DNA of 64,000 bases from Cephalotus follicularis (lineage: Eukaryota; Streptophyta; Magnoliopsida; Oxalidales; Cephalotaceae). A program made the position numbers and the translations under genes. The notes under the pieces were generated by a model, which had not been told where the DNA came from, ran no database searches, and saw only the letters and a list, made by a program, of their open reading frames with translations. Positions 11,244 to 20,459 of the stretch are shown here, piece after piece (the first letter of the stretch is position 1; each line of letters starts with the position of its first letter). Location: NCBI GenBank assembly GCA_001972305.1, contig BDDD01006243.1:1-64000 (forward strand). The letters run 5' to 3'.

Positions 11244-11711
11244 TTGCATACATTCTCAAATGCTGATTTTGGAGGTTATAAGGTAGATAGAAAAATCACT
11301 AATGGCACTTACCGATTCCTAGGAAATATGCTCATTTCTTGGTTTAGCAAGAAACAAAATTCGGTAGCTCTTTCCACTACCGAAGCTGAGTATATTACGA
11401 CAAGAAGTTGTTGTGCACAAGTCATATGGATGAAAAAACAACTCTTAGATTATGGCTTTAAATTTAAAAATGTGTCTATAAGATGTGATAATAGTAGCGC
11501 AATATGCTTAGATAAAAATCCCGTGCATCACTCTAGAACAAAGCATATAGATATAAGATATCATTTTATAAAGGATCACATAGAAAAGGGAGATGTCGAA
11601 CTAATTTTCGTGCCTACTCAAGACCAAATTGCGGACATCTTCACTAAACCCCTTGATGAGCAAACATTTTCTAAATTTAAATTGGAATTGGGTTTATGTG
11701 ATATTGAATGA
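11244..11711 (+). pseudogene. RNase H region of element A
   Basis: Copia RNase H motifs are visible: SNADFGGYKVDRK, LISWFSKKQNSVALSTTEAE, VIWMKKQLLDYG, HHSRTKHIDIRYHFIKDHIE and ADIFTKPLDE. They are the same as in element E at 47530-47985 and fragment I at 56280-56425. The reading frame ends at 11711, and the ORF3 spacer begins there. Fossil. Confidence 0.9.
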
Positions 11712-11821
11712 ATTAAATGATTGATATGATTATGTGTTATTGCTTGATGTCTTTATATGTTTATTCATGCATCATTTGTATTCATAAAATTGCTTTATTT
11801 AGAAATCAACAAAAAACAGAG

Positions 11822-11965
11822 AAAAGCGTTGACGCTTTGATTACAAACGTCAGCAGTTTACACTGCGTTTTTAGGACTTATTTTGTGCTAAGCGATGCCG
11901 CTTTACGAAAAGCGTCAACGCTTTAGACATGTGTTATAACAAAAAGCGTCGACTGTTGGTCATTT
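11822..11965. promoter_or_regulatory. Internal GTCGAC-type array upstream of ORF3 in element A
   Basis: The spacer between RNase H and ORF3 holds copies of the LTR motif: AAGCGTTGACGCTTT at about 11824, AAACGTCAGCAGTTT at about 11844, AAGCGATGCCGCTTT at about 11890, AAGCGTCAACGCTTT at about 11910 and AAGCGTCGACTG at about 11944. It is followed by AAAACCCTAAC at 11972-11982, a CT-rich leader and the first ORF3 ATG near 12070. The LTR has the same array upstream of its TATA box. Promoter function for ORF3 is inference. Confidence 0.6.
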
Positions 11966-12069
11966 TCTACGAAAACCCTAACTTTCAAAACCTCTCTCTT
12001 GCGATTTTAAGACGAATCCAATCCAAAAATCACTTCTAAACCTCTCATAATCACCAAACCTACTCGAAA

Positions 12070-13256
12070 ATGCCTAGAATGAAGAATGTTGAGGTTGGAG
12101 AAGGCTCAAGAAGGAGAAAAGTGTTGGAAGAAAGAGGAGGGCAAGAGATGTTGGAAATCAATCTTCACTAGATGATATACCTCAAGGAATAAGGTATCCT
12201 CAAGCATACTGTGAGAGAAAAATCTTAGTAGGTAAAACCCTTGACTTCGAATTTTACATAAATGAAGGTTTTCCCATTGTAAATTGGCTAAATACTCAAG
12301 AGCTAGGACCACTGTTCAAAATTAATCTCCCTTATTATCCAGATTTAATGAAGGAGTTTTACGTTAACATTCTTCCTAGTTCGGAGGTGGATTTATTTAC
12401 TAGGGTAAAGAATAGGAACATTGAATTGAGCTTTACTACCCTAGCTTCCATTTTGGAAATTCCCTATGATGGCATTAGGGCTTGGTGCCAAAGATATTGG
12501 GCAGTAGATGGTGTTTTCAACAAGGAAGCATGTGTGTGTTTACTATTTGGAGAAAACGAACAAGTTTTACAAAAGATGTACTCTAGGAATCTTAGACTTC
12601 ATCATCGATTCTTGCATCATGCATTTGTAACACATATCCTACCAAAAGCCGGTGGCTTTGGCGAAATAACCCATATGAAGGCATTTACTATGTTCCATAT
12701 CATTACCGGTAGAAGAATATGTGTGCCAAAGCTAATTCTAAAACATATGCAAGCGATGCATGCTAGAGAGAATGCTAGGTTACCCTATAGAAATATCATA
12801 ACTAATATCCTTATGCATTTCGATGTGGACTTGGATGGGGAAGTGCATCATGCACTTCAAAATGCTGACAAGCTAGCAAAAGGGACCCTAGGAAAGATGG
12901 TGTTCAAGAAACACAAACGGCTTGGGAGTTGGGTTCCCAAAAATGAAGACTTGGATAGAGAAGAAGGAGAAGAAGAAGGTGAAGAAGAAAAAGGTGGAGG
13001 AATACAAGTTGAGGAAGAAGTTGCTCCAAATAATGCGCAAAGTCCAAATGTACCACATAAACTTGAGGAAATTATGAGAGCAATCAGTAGGATTGAAAGA
13101 AGGCAAAAACGGCTAGAAAGAAAGCTCATTGAGAAAGGAGCGATTGGAAACGAAGACACTACACCTCCGACTAGCCAAGAAAATCAAGGAGAAGAAGAAG
13201 GACATAACACAGATCTCATGGACGATAATGATGAGAGTAATGATATGGATGATTGA
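12070..13256 (+). pseudogene. Third ORF of element A ('putative plant transposon protein' type)
   Basis: The main open part runs from an ATG at 12348 to 13256 (302 codons). Related sequence begins at an ATG near 12070 (MPRMKNVEVGEGS). The globular part includes LMKEFYVNI, LEIPYDGI, CVCLLFGENEQ, HHRFLHHAFVTHILPKAGGF and TFDVDLDGEVHH-like segments. It is followed by an E/G-rich acidic linker and a Lys/Arg/Glu helical end (ISRIERRQKRLERKL), probably a coiled coil. Fragment I encodes a clear homologue at 56807-58027. From memory it resembles the Pfam family of putative plant transposon proteins. I see no signal peptide or membrane segment, so it is not recognisably an envelope. Fossil; the 5' part is not in one open frame. 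Confidence 0.7.
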
Positions 13257-13507
13257 GTTTTAGCTTGCATCTTATTATGCTTTGTAATTCAAAAACTTTG
13301 ATGTTTTGTATTTGTTTGAATATTTGGTTGTTTTGTATGTTCTATAAACATTGGATGTTTTGTTTTGATGATTTTCTCTTACGATAAAGTTATGAATGTT
13401 TCACACTTGTTATTTGGTATAATCTTTCTTATCTTTTTGATGTTATGCAAAAAATGGGGAGAATGGTACTAAGTTGAAAAATGGTACAAAATAACCTTTG
13501 TCACACT

Positions 13508-13667
13508 AAGGGGGAGTATGGAAGGTAACCATTAAGGGGGAGTATATTTGACTAAGGGGGAGTATGCATAATGCCCATATTGTTATATTTTTAACTTATG
13601 AATTGCTATGTTTTCAACTTATGTCCATATTGTAGCAAATTTTTGTCATCATCAAAAAGGGGGAGAT
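13508..13667 (+). promoter_or_regulatory. Repeated GGGGGAG tracts and polypurine tract of element A
   Basis: Three copies of AAGGGGGAGTA begin at 13508, 13534 and 13554. The true polypurine tract AAAAAGGGGGAGAT (13654-13667) abuts the 3' LTR. Extra polypurine tracts near the 3' end are known in SIRE-like Copia elements. Element E has the same layout at 48031-48293. Confidence 0.8.
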
Positions 13668-14940
13668 TGTTGACATTTATCTCTCAATCCTAATTTTGAT
13701 GATAACATATTTGCATCTGACATTGTTTCTTTTTGTGCAAGAAAAGTTAACATCGCAAAACAAAACAAAGTTGTAAAAATAGGGCAGAGCGTCGACAGTC
13801 AGAAGGCAACCGTCAGCGCTTATGGGAAACTGACGAAGGTATAGCTCAAAGCATTAGTGGTTTAGTACAGAGTGGTTTGAGCTTTCAAAGTCAAGAACAA
13901 AACATGCAAAGCGTCGACGGTCAGAATGAAACCGTCAACGCTTAAGGTAGACCGACGAAGATACACCACAAAGCGTCAAAAATTGGGGACTCAAAGTGAA
14001 AAGCAAAAATGTTCAAAGCGTCAACGGACACAAGGAAACCATCAGCGCTTAACACCAAGACGCCGACGCTTAACACCAAGACGCCAGTGGTTAAGGAGAG
14101 CATGTCAGCGGTCTAGTACATAAACAAATAAAATCATTTGATGCACTTAAAGTGGCGACGCTCTGAAGAAACCGTCAGCGCTTTCAGCCAAATTGTTGAC
14201 ATCAAATACGAAGCTTCAGCGGTTAAATAGGGAAATTCAAATTCAAATGCATAACGGTCATCTAAGCGTCGACGCTTAGAACAACTCCGTCGATGCTTTG
14301 CGCGCGGGAAGCAATCAATGGATCATCTTTTCAATGCCGTCTTTAAGACGACATTTCCCAAGGCAACTCCAACAGCTCTATAACTCTTACAACGGCTACA
14401 AACTAAAGAAACATATAAATAGAAGGCTGAAACAATATCAAACAAGAGGAATTACAACAAGAACAACTTGCATTATTCAAATTCAGCCCCATTCACATCA
14501 AAGCTTGTTTCAAGAGTTTTATTGTCTATTTGTGAGCATATTTGTGAGTTATCATTTGTGAGCCTAATAAGTGTATATTCAACCTTAGAGAGGTTATATC
14601 AAACACAAAACAACCATTGTAATCCTTTGATTATAAAAGGGGAGTGAACCTGGGGAATGAACCCGAAATTGTAAGTTATTGCGGTCAATCAGAGAGAATT
14701 GTAAAAGTGCACCGAATAACTCCTGAAAAAATATTCGGAGAATAGTGGAAACTCAAGGAGGTCCTCGGGAAAAGTACGTAGGCAAGAGTTTGCCAGAACC
14801 ACTATAAAACCGTATTTGTACTCTCTTACTCTCTCTTTACTTGTATTTCTTTTGATTGTTTGTTTTAATTTTATAGCTTAATCCGGTAATCCAAAAAAGT
14901 TCATTAATACTACAAATCACCCCCATCTCGTAGTATTTCA
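13668..14940 (+). repeat. 3' LTR of element A, 1273 bp
   Basis: The LTR starts TGTTGACATTTATC directly after the polypurine tract and ends GTAGTATTTCA. It holds a dense GTCGAC-type palindrome array at 13785-14300 (full copy AAGCGTCGACGCTT at 14264-14277), then a TATA box TATAAATAG at 14414-14422 and a leader-like R/U5 region. Length and layout match the inverted LTR of A' at 6488-7759. Confidence 0.9.
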
Positions 14941-15343
14941 CCAACAATTAAAATTCAAAAATGACTCTTGCAGTGTCATTCATTCACCTACTCCGTCATC
15001 ATTTATAGTTGTTTAATAAAAGACAGACTTCATGCCAGTATAATAATCAATTATATATATAAGTCAAATTAATAACTATTGAACTAATAACATACAAGTA
15101 AGGCAAAAATAAGCATTTTGTTTTATTTTAGTTCCAAATCATAATAGAACATAGCAAAACACAATGAAAAACTGAATACAATAGACGAAAGCTAACATCA
15201 AAGTATTAAAAAAAAAATCCATCAAACATAGACCACACACTACCATGAAATCCCCTTAATAAGCTAATGTCCAATGTTATATGGAACTTTCAGTGGTCTA
15301 GCAGGTATTTACATTGATCATGGCCTTTCTCTCTACATATTCC
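14941..15343. other. AT-rich spacer between element A and the Mutator-like remnant
   Basis: Nothing coding is seen. The stretch is AT-rich with A- and T-runs and begins with the probable target duplication of A (ccaac). It may be the 3' end of the Mutator-like element, but I could not identify a terminal inverted repeat in it. Confidence 0.5.
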
Positions 15344-18030
15344 CTAACACACTACAGTACGACCCTTCTTTGATCCTTTGGGACTGTAATTTGGAATCAT
15401 TTTGAAATTAGCTTCTGACCAGTAAGCTTCATTCTGAAGAGGGTCAAACTGGGAAGCCCAAGTCCTTGAATACTCTTCAATGGAATAAAATTTCTCTACA
15501 TATTGCCAACTATTCAGTGACAGCTCCCTGCACACACTCAAAACATGATAACATAGATATTTGTTAATTTTCCATTTCCCACAACTACATGTACCTTTCT
15601 CTAAATTTACTATATGAACTTTGTTACTACTTCAAACAATCATGTATTACAATTAAACGATTTAAGTGTGTGTGCATTTGCCTTAACCATCAAGATTGTC
15701 TCCCTTGAAACTACATGAGGAGTGAATACCTCTCCTTTGTTTTGGGAACTTACTCCTAAACCACGATGAACATCAATATAACCAACTAATCTATAGAATA
15801 TAAGCTGAATACATGTAGTAATGGGTAGATAATGAGCCCCTTTTAATGCACTATTAAAAACTTCTGACAAATTAGTGGTCATAATTCCATAACGTTTACC
15901 ACCATCGTGTGCAAGTCCCCATTTTGAAAGTCGATGGTTCTCAAGCCATTCTCGAGCACTAGGTTTGATCTTTCCAATTTCTTCCATAATGACATTGAAC
16001 TTTCGAAGCTGGTTCTAGCTGTCGGCTTTGTATGCTGAAGCCTTCAAGTGAGAATCATGAAACTTATTTTGAAAGTTCGATAAAAAGTGTCTTAGACAAT
16101 AACGATGAAAACCACGTGGCTTCTTCCATGGAGAACCCACCTCATTAACTCTTTTAATAATACCATTATGCTGACCAAATATTAAACAAATTCTTTCATG
16201 TTGTTGGACAACATGTTGCTTTAAATAACAGAGAAACCATCACCAACTACTATAATTTTCTACCTCAACAATAGCAAAGGCAAGTGGTAATAACTTATTA
16301 TTACCATAAATTTCCATTGCAATCATTATTGTACCATGATACTTACCATATAAATGAGTCGCATCAATATTCATAACCGGACCACAGTGCTTAAACCCTT
16401 GAATAGATGTAGAAAATTCCCAAAAAACACGAGGAAAATCAACCTCATTACCAGTTGTAGAAGATTTTGTACACCACTCCATGATTGTACCTTGGTTATA
16501 AGATTGAAATGCAAGCATGAATTTGGGCAATAAAGTATAAGAAGTGTCGCAATTACCAAAAACCTCATCGATTGCCTTTTGTTTGCCCATCCAAACTTTC
16601 ATGTATGATACGGTGTAACTGAGTTTATCAATTATTTCTGCTCTAAAGGCTGATACTATAATAGATGGTTATTCTTTCACTGGATGTTGAACTTCTTGTG
16701 TAATCAAATCTGCATGTATATGGGGGTGGTCTCGACTAAGTTTTGGGTACAAACAAGTGTGAGGTCCAGTATATTGTGTAATTTCAAACAGTTTATGAGT
16801 GTTACACTTAAATGCACAAAGTTTCCATTGGCAGCGAAACTCCAAGTGCTTTTTGCATCTTAGTCTCCAAATAGTTGGACAACTTTCAACAACTTCATAT
16901 TGTTGATGCTTTCGAATAGAATATAATTTAACTGCTCCGATCACCTCTTCTTTGCTCTTGAAAATTTGTCCTTTACATAACTCCTGAGTTGGATCATAGG
17001 TATTGCCTTGTGGTAATACTGACCAATTGCTCACCACTGTATTATCAACTCCATCTAAATCATTGAAGTTCACATTAGGTGCCTCATGCAAAGTCCCACC
17101 TGGTGGAATATGTCCTATTCCATGCTCTAGTTGTACCATTGTCTATCTTGAAGACACATTGGGTTGGAAATTACCCAAGCCATTTCTAATTTTATCATCC
17201 ATATCCTCTTCCCCTCGGTCATTTCTTCATTGACATCTTCAACATGTGCTATATCATTATTTACATTGTTATTCTGAAAAATATCTGCATAAACTTCTGC
17301 ATTGACCATTTGCGAGATTATATTCCAGTCAATGTCTCTGCCTCTCTCACAATTAGAATCTTTGTTACTTCTGAAAAAAAAAAGATATTTATTATTATGA
17401 TAACTAAAATATATAAAAGTTTACAGTAATGTTGTTGGGTATATGAGAGAACCTTTGATAACCGTCACACATATTGAGCCATCTGCTATGATGAGGTGAA
17501 TGATTTTGATGCCACCCTCTGTTGTCACCTTCTTGTGCTTGAGTGTTAAGGCCTAAATCATCTAATGGTGTTGGAAATTCATCAGTCTAACCCATAGATT
17601 GGTCAGCTACCATGTTATTCTCTTGCGTAAGCAATAGTGTGAAAAGACCAAATCCTATCATTGGAGTTTGATATTCAATGCAAATGGGCTGGACTTCCAA
17701 GTACAAGTCAATATTGCTTAGTTAAGGATGCATAGCAAGAGCATTGAGCATGATGCCTATATCATTGTCGTCTTTAATGGGAATAGGATTATACTTCAAC
17801 ATTTGTCCAACCACTGAAGGATATCTACAAGTCATTTGTAGATTGTATTATTCTCTATTTAATGATGTGATGGAATACATTTTATCTAGAAATTGTATGT
17901 GTTTTGTTTCAAGCTCAACCTTAATTGCCTTTTTAGAGGGCTTATCATAAGATAATAATTCTGAATTTTGTATAATGCTCCCATTCCAATAACAATCTAT
18001 AGTAACATATATTCCAGTCATAAGTCTGAA
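15344..18030 (-). pseudogene. Mutator-like (MuDR/MULE) transposase remnant
   Basis: The minus strand carries MULE transposase landmarks in order. An N-terminal region near 18030-17700 includes QMTCRYPSVVGQML. A MuDR DNA-binding region at 17139-16672 includes CKGQIFKSKEEVIGAVKLYS and CKKHLEFRCQWKLCAF. The MULE core at 16602-16240 includes GPVMNIDATHLYGKYHG and LLPLAFAIVE. A later segment at 15987-15640 includes WGLAHDGGKRYGIMTTNLSE. A SWIM zinc finger follows at about 15610-15560 (CSCGKWKINKYLCYH, a CxC...CxH pattern). From 17139 to 15640 one frame is kept but is cut by three in-frame stops (ends near 16669, 16240 and 16018). The SWIM part is in another frame, so there is a frameshift or intron near 15620-15645. 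It cannot make a whole transposase. Terminal inverted repeats were not found. In live relatives this protein cuts DNA at Mutator ends. Confidence 0.85.
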
Positions 18031-18246
18031 TTGTAATGCTTTTACATGTTAGATAAAATATTATGATGTTCTAACTAAAACACATAAAAAGTTACTATAT
18101 ACTAGTATTTCTCTAGAATGTGAACATTAAAATATAAAAATTAATAATAGATGAAACGTTAAATTAATTATAGTAAAAAAGCAAATTGATCGCTTAGCAC
18201 GTAATGAACCAAAAAGAAATTTAATTGCGATTACATTCATACAATT
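18031..18246. other. AT-rich sequence left of element C
   Basis: This short AT-rich stretch sits upstream of the Mutator-like coding remnant and ends in the target duplication caatt (18242-18246). In the pre-insertion state it joined 55061 onwards. No gene is seen. Confidence 0.6.
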
Positions 18247-18746
18247 TGATGCGGGTAAAATTTAGCCCACAAACTTTGCCACGTGTCCTCGGGCAATTGA
18301 GACAGATGTCTTCCAGAGACCCTGGCACATGGTCAGGCATTACCAACCAATGAATTGTGCTTAATAGGAATACTGGCACCAAATTCGGTGGAGGTCATGG
18401 ATATGCCCGTGATCCTCGGGCATTTTCTTAGGGGATACACATCAGCTCTGATTCTTATGCTCAACAGTTATATTCCAAGGATATAAATACTAGAATCAAT
18501 GACATTACCTAGGTCAGCCATTTTTGCATTCTAAATAACCTTGTATTCTCTGTACATTGCCTAACTTGAGCGTTGGAGTGTCCCCGGGAGTTCAACCTCC
18601 TGGACCTATGAGTTGTTTGCTTATTTGTGCAGGGAACACAGTCACCATCTTCAAATCTTCTTCTTGGGCATATCTCAGTGGTTCTCCTAACAAATCAAAC
18701 CTCTTCACGTCAGAGGACTGTTGAGGAACAATTTTCTGCATCAACA
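18247..18746 (+). repeat. 5' LTR of element C, 500 bp
   Basis: The LTR begins TGATGCGGGTAAAATTTAGC and ends TTTTCTGCATCAACA. It carries a TATA box (TATAAATA at 18482-18489). It aligns without length change to 54556-55055 with about 10% substitutions by eye. The LTR ends are TGATG and CATCA, an inverted pair. Confidence 0.95.
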
Positions 18747-18748
18747 GT

Positions 18749-18764
18749 TGGCGCCGTCTGTGGG
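18749..18764 (+). promoter_or_regulatory. Primer-binding site of element C
   Basis: TGGCGCCGTCTGTGGG lies two bases after the 5' LTR. This TGGCGCC-type primer site is common in Tat- and Athila-lineage plant Gypsy elements and differs from the tRNA-iMet type used by B, E and A'. Confidence 0.85.
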
Positions 18765-18792
18765 AAGTGTAGCAAATAGCCATCAAGAATCA

Positions 18793-20459
18793 TGCCTCCG
18801 AGGAAGAACAATAATTCAGGAACCACCGGCAGCAGGGCACAAGAGATCCCACCCACTGAAACCAATCAAGTCACGGTTCCTGAGCAGGCTCCCATCACTA
18901 GGGAGTAATTCACTCAGTTGCTCCAAGGCGTGGAGTGCCTCACCAACTTGTTGGCTACCAGTTTAACCAACCAAAACCAGGCCAGACCTGCTTGACTAGT
19001 GGCCCAAGGACAATCTGGACAGCAAAGGCCCAGGTGAACCAACACCCCCGTGGGAAAAGGCGAAACCCGCCTAGGGGCATGCTCCCCCCAAGGCTGTTAG
19101 GGGTTGAAACACCCCTAAGGAAGAGAACTGAGATTAATACATCTCAGAGGGCAGAGTCCTCGACTGCCTGGGATCACAATAACAATCCCCAACCAGAGCA
19201 TCTCGAGCACCAAGCAATGGACGTGGATCACCAGGGGGATGCTGGGGAGGCACTCGTGCGCTCCAATGCCTCGCACAGGACCGAAACAGTGCGGGGGAGC
19301 AGGACGGGCCGCACAGCCACACTGGCGGGGGAGTCACAAGTTCCTAGCTGGAGTAGGAACATTGAAGACGCTGAGCAAGCGATCAACAGAAAGCTTGCGG
19401 AGATGGAGAAGAAGATCCGAGGAGCCGAGCAGCCCATGGGATATTTGGCAGAGGTGCGCAACATTAGCGCCAACCCCTTCACACCTGAGATCATGAATTA
19501 ACGTATCCCTAGTGGATTCTGGTTCTCGAGTCTCTAGCAGAATGATGGGTCCACGTATCCTATCCAACATATGTGTACCTACATCCAAACCATGTTGGTG
19601 CACCAGGCCTCGGACGCCACGCTTTGCAAGGGATTCCCAGCAACATTGATTGGAGCTGCCCAGTCATGGTATTCTACCCTGGCAGAGGGTTCATTGGAGA
19701 ATTTCCATAAGTTTACAGAGTTGTTCATCACCAAATTTCTCAACAATGCCACACAGAGGAGAAACTCCACCCATCTGATCAACGTGGTGCAGGGGAGAGA
19801 TGAGTCATTAAGAGAATACCTCACCAGATTCAACAAGGAGTCTCTCACAGTGAAAGACTTGGAGCCGTGGTTCGCCCTGGTAGCCCTGAATAGTGGGCTG
19901 AAGAACGACTCCCCTTTCACTTTTTCTCTACTAAAGAAGCCCACAGTGGATATGACGGACCTGGTAAAAAAAGCAGAAAGGTATATCAATACCGAGGAGG
20001 GGATGGCAACCAGGAAACAAAAAACATCCTGGTCGGGTCATCAGGCGAAGAAAAGGGAGCATTCATAAAATGCTCCCGGGAAGAAAGAGAAGAGGAAGGA
20101 GAGGTCTGAGCTCCACAAGGATGACCTCAGGCACAAGCTCTCTAGGAGAGAGGAGTCCCCACGGGGGGCGCCCATCCCGGCATATAACAATTTTGCCCCT
20201 CTCCTGGAGACACGTACCAGGATACTTGTAGTGGAGAAGGACAAGGTCCCCATCCAATGGCCTGCACCAATGAGGTCCCCAGTTGAGAAGAGGGACACGA
20301 AAAAGTATTATCGGTACCATTGTGACCACGGGCACGATACCGAGGAGTGCAGACAACTGAAGAATCAGATAGAAGACCTGATTCGTAAGGGGCACCTAAG
20401 CAAGTATGTGGATAGGAATTCTCCTCAGCAAAGGAGGGAGAGCAGAGAAGAAGCTCCAC
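18793..20459 (+). pseudogene. gag of element C (interrupted by element B)
   Basis: The region begins near MPPRKNNNSGTTG at 18793. The capsid part at about 19571-20068 has the retrotrans_gag landmarks (GFPATLIGAAQSWYSTLAEG, FHKFTELFITKFLNN, GRDESLREYLTRFNKE). The nucleocapsid-like end at about 20305-20410 reads YYRYHCDHGHDTEECRQLK, the usual Tat-type zinc motif. Element B is inserted at 20460 and gag-side sequence continues at 37703. Fossil, with several breaks. Confidence 0.85.

Larger units (their letters stand above)
7760..14940 (+). mobile_element. Copia element A (SIRE/Maximus-like), gag to 3' LTR
   Basis: The plus-strand order is gag (C-terminal part), protease, GAG-pre-integrase, integrase, reverse transcriptase, RNase H, a spacer with a GTCGAC array, an extra third ORF, three GGGGGAG tracts, the polypurine tract and a 1273-bp 3' LTR. 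The 5' LTR and gag start are not in the window: the left edge meets the inverted A' element. The long third ORF and repeated polypurine tracts fit the SIRE/Maximus lineage. The 3' flank ccaac (14941-14945) is a likely target duplication with an unseen partner. Broken fossil, with roughly ten or more breaks. Confidence 0.85.

Noticed and set aside
11972-11982. AAAACCCTAAC as telomeric or interstitial telomere repeat
   Set aside because: A single unit only. It is more like a plant telo-box in a promoter or leader than telomere sequence.
12070-13256. Calling ORF3 an envelope gene
   Set aside because: No signal peptide or transmembrane stretch is visible in A or in the open copy of I, and position alone is not enough.
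14941-15060. Terminal inverted repeat of the Mutator-like element
   Set aside because: I compared this end with 18031-18246, 55061-55137 and 60695-60800 by eye and found no convincing inverted match.
19134-19603. Overlapping minus-strand frames over the C gag region
   Set aside because: They are shadows of GC-rich gag and show no conserved motifs. The plus strand carries clear gag signatures.
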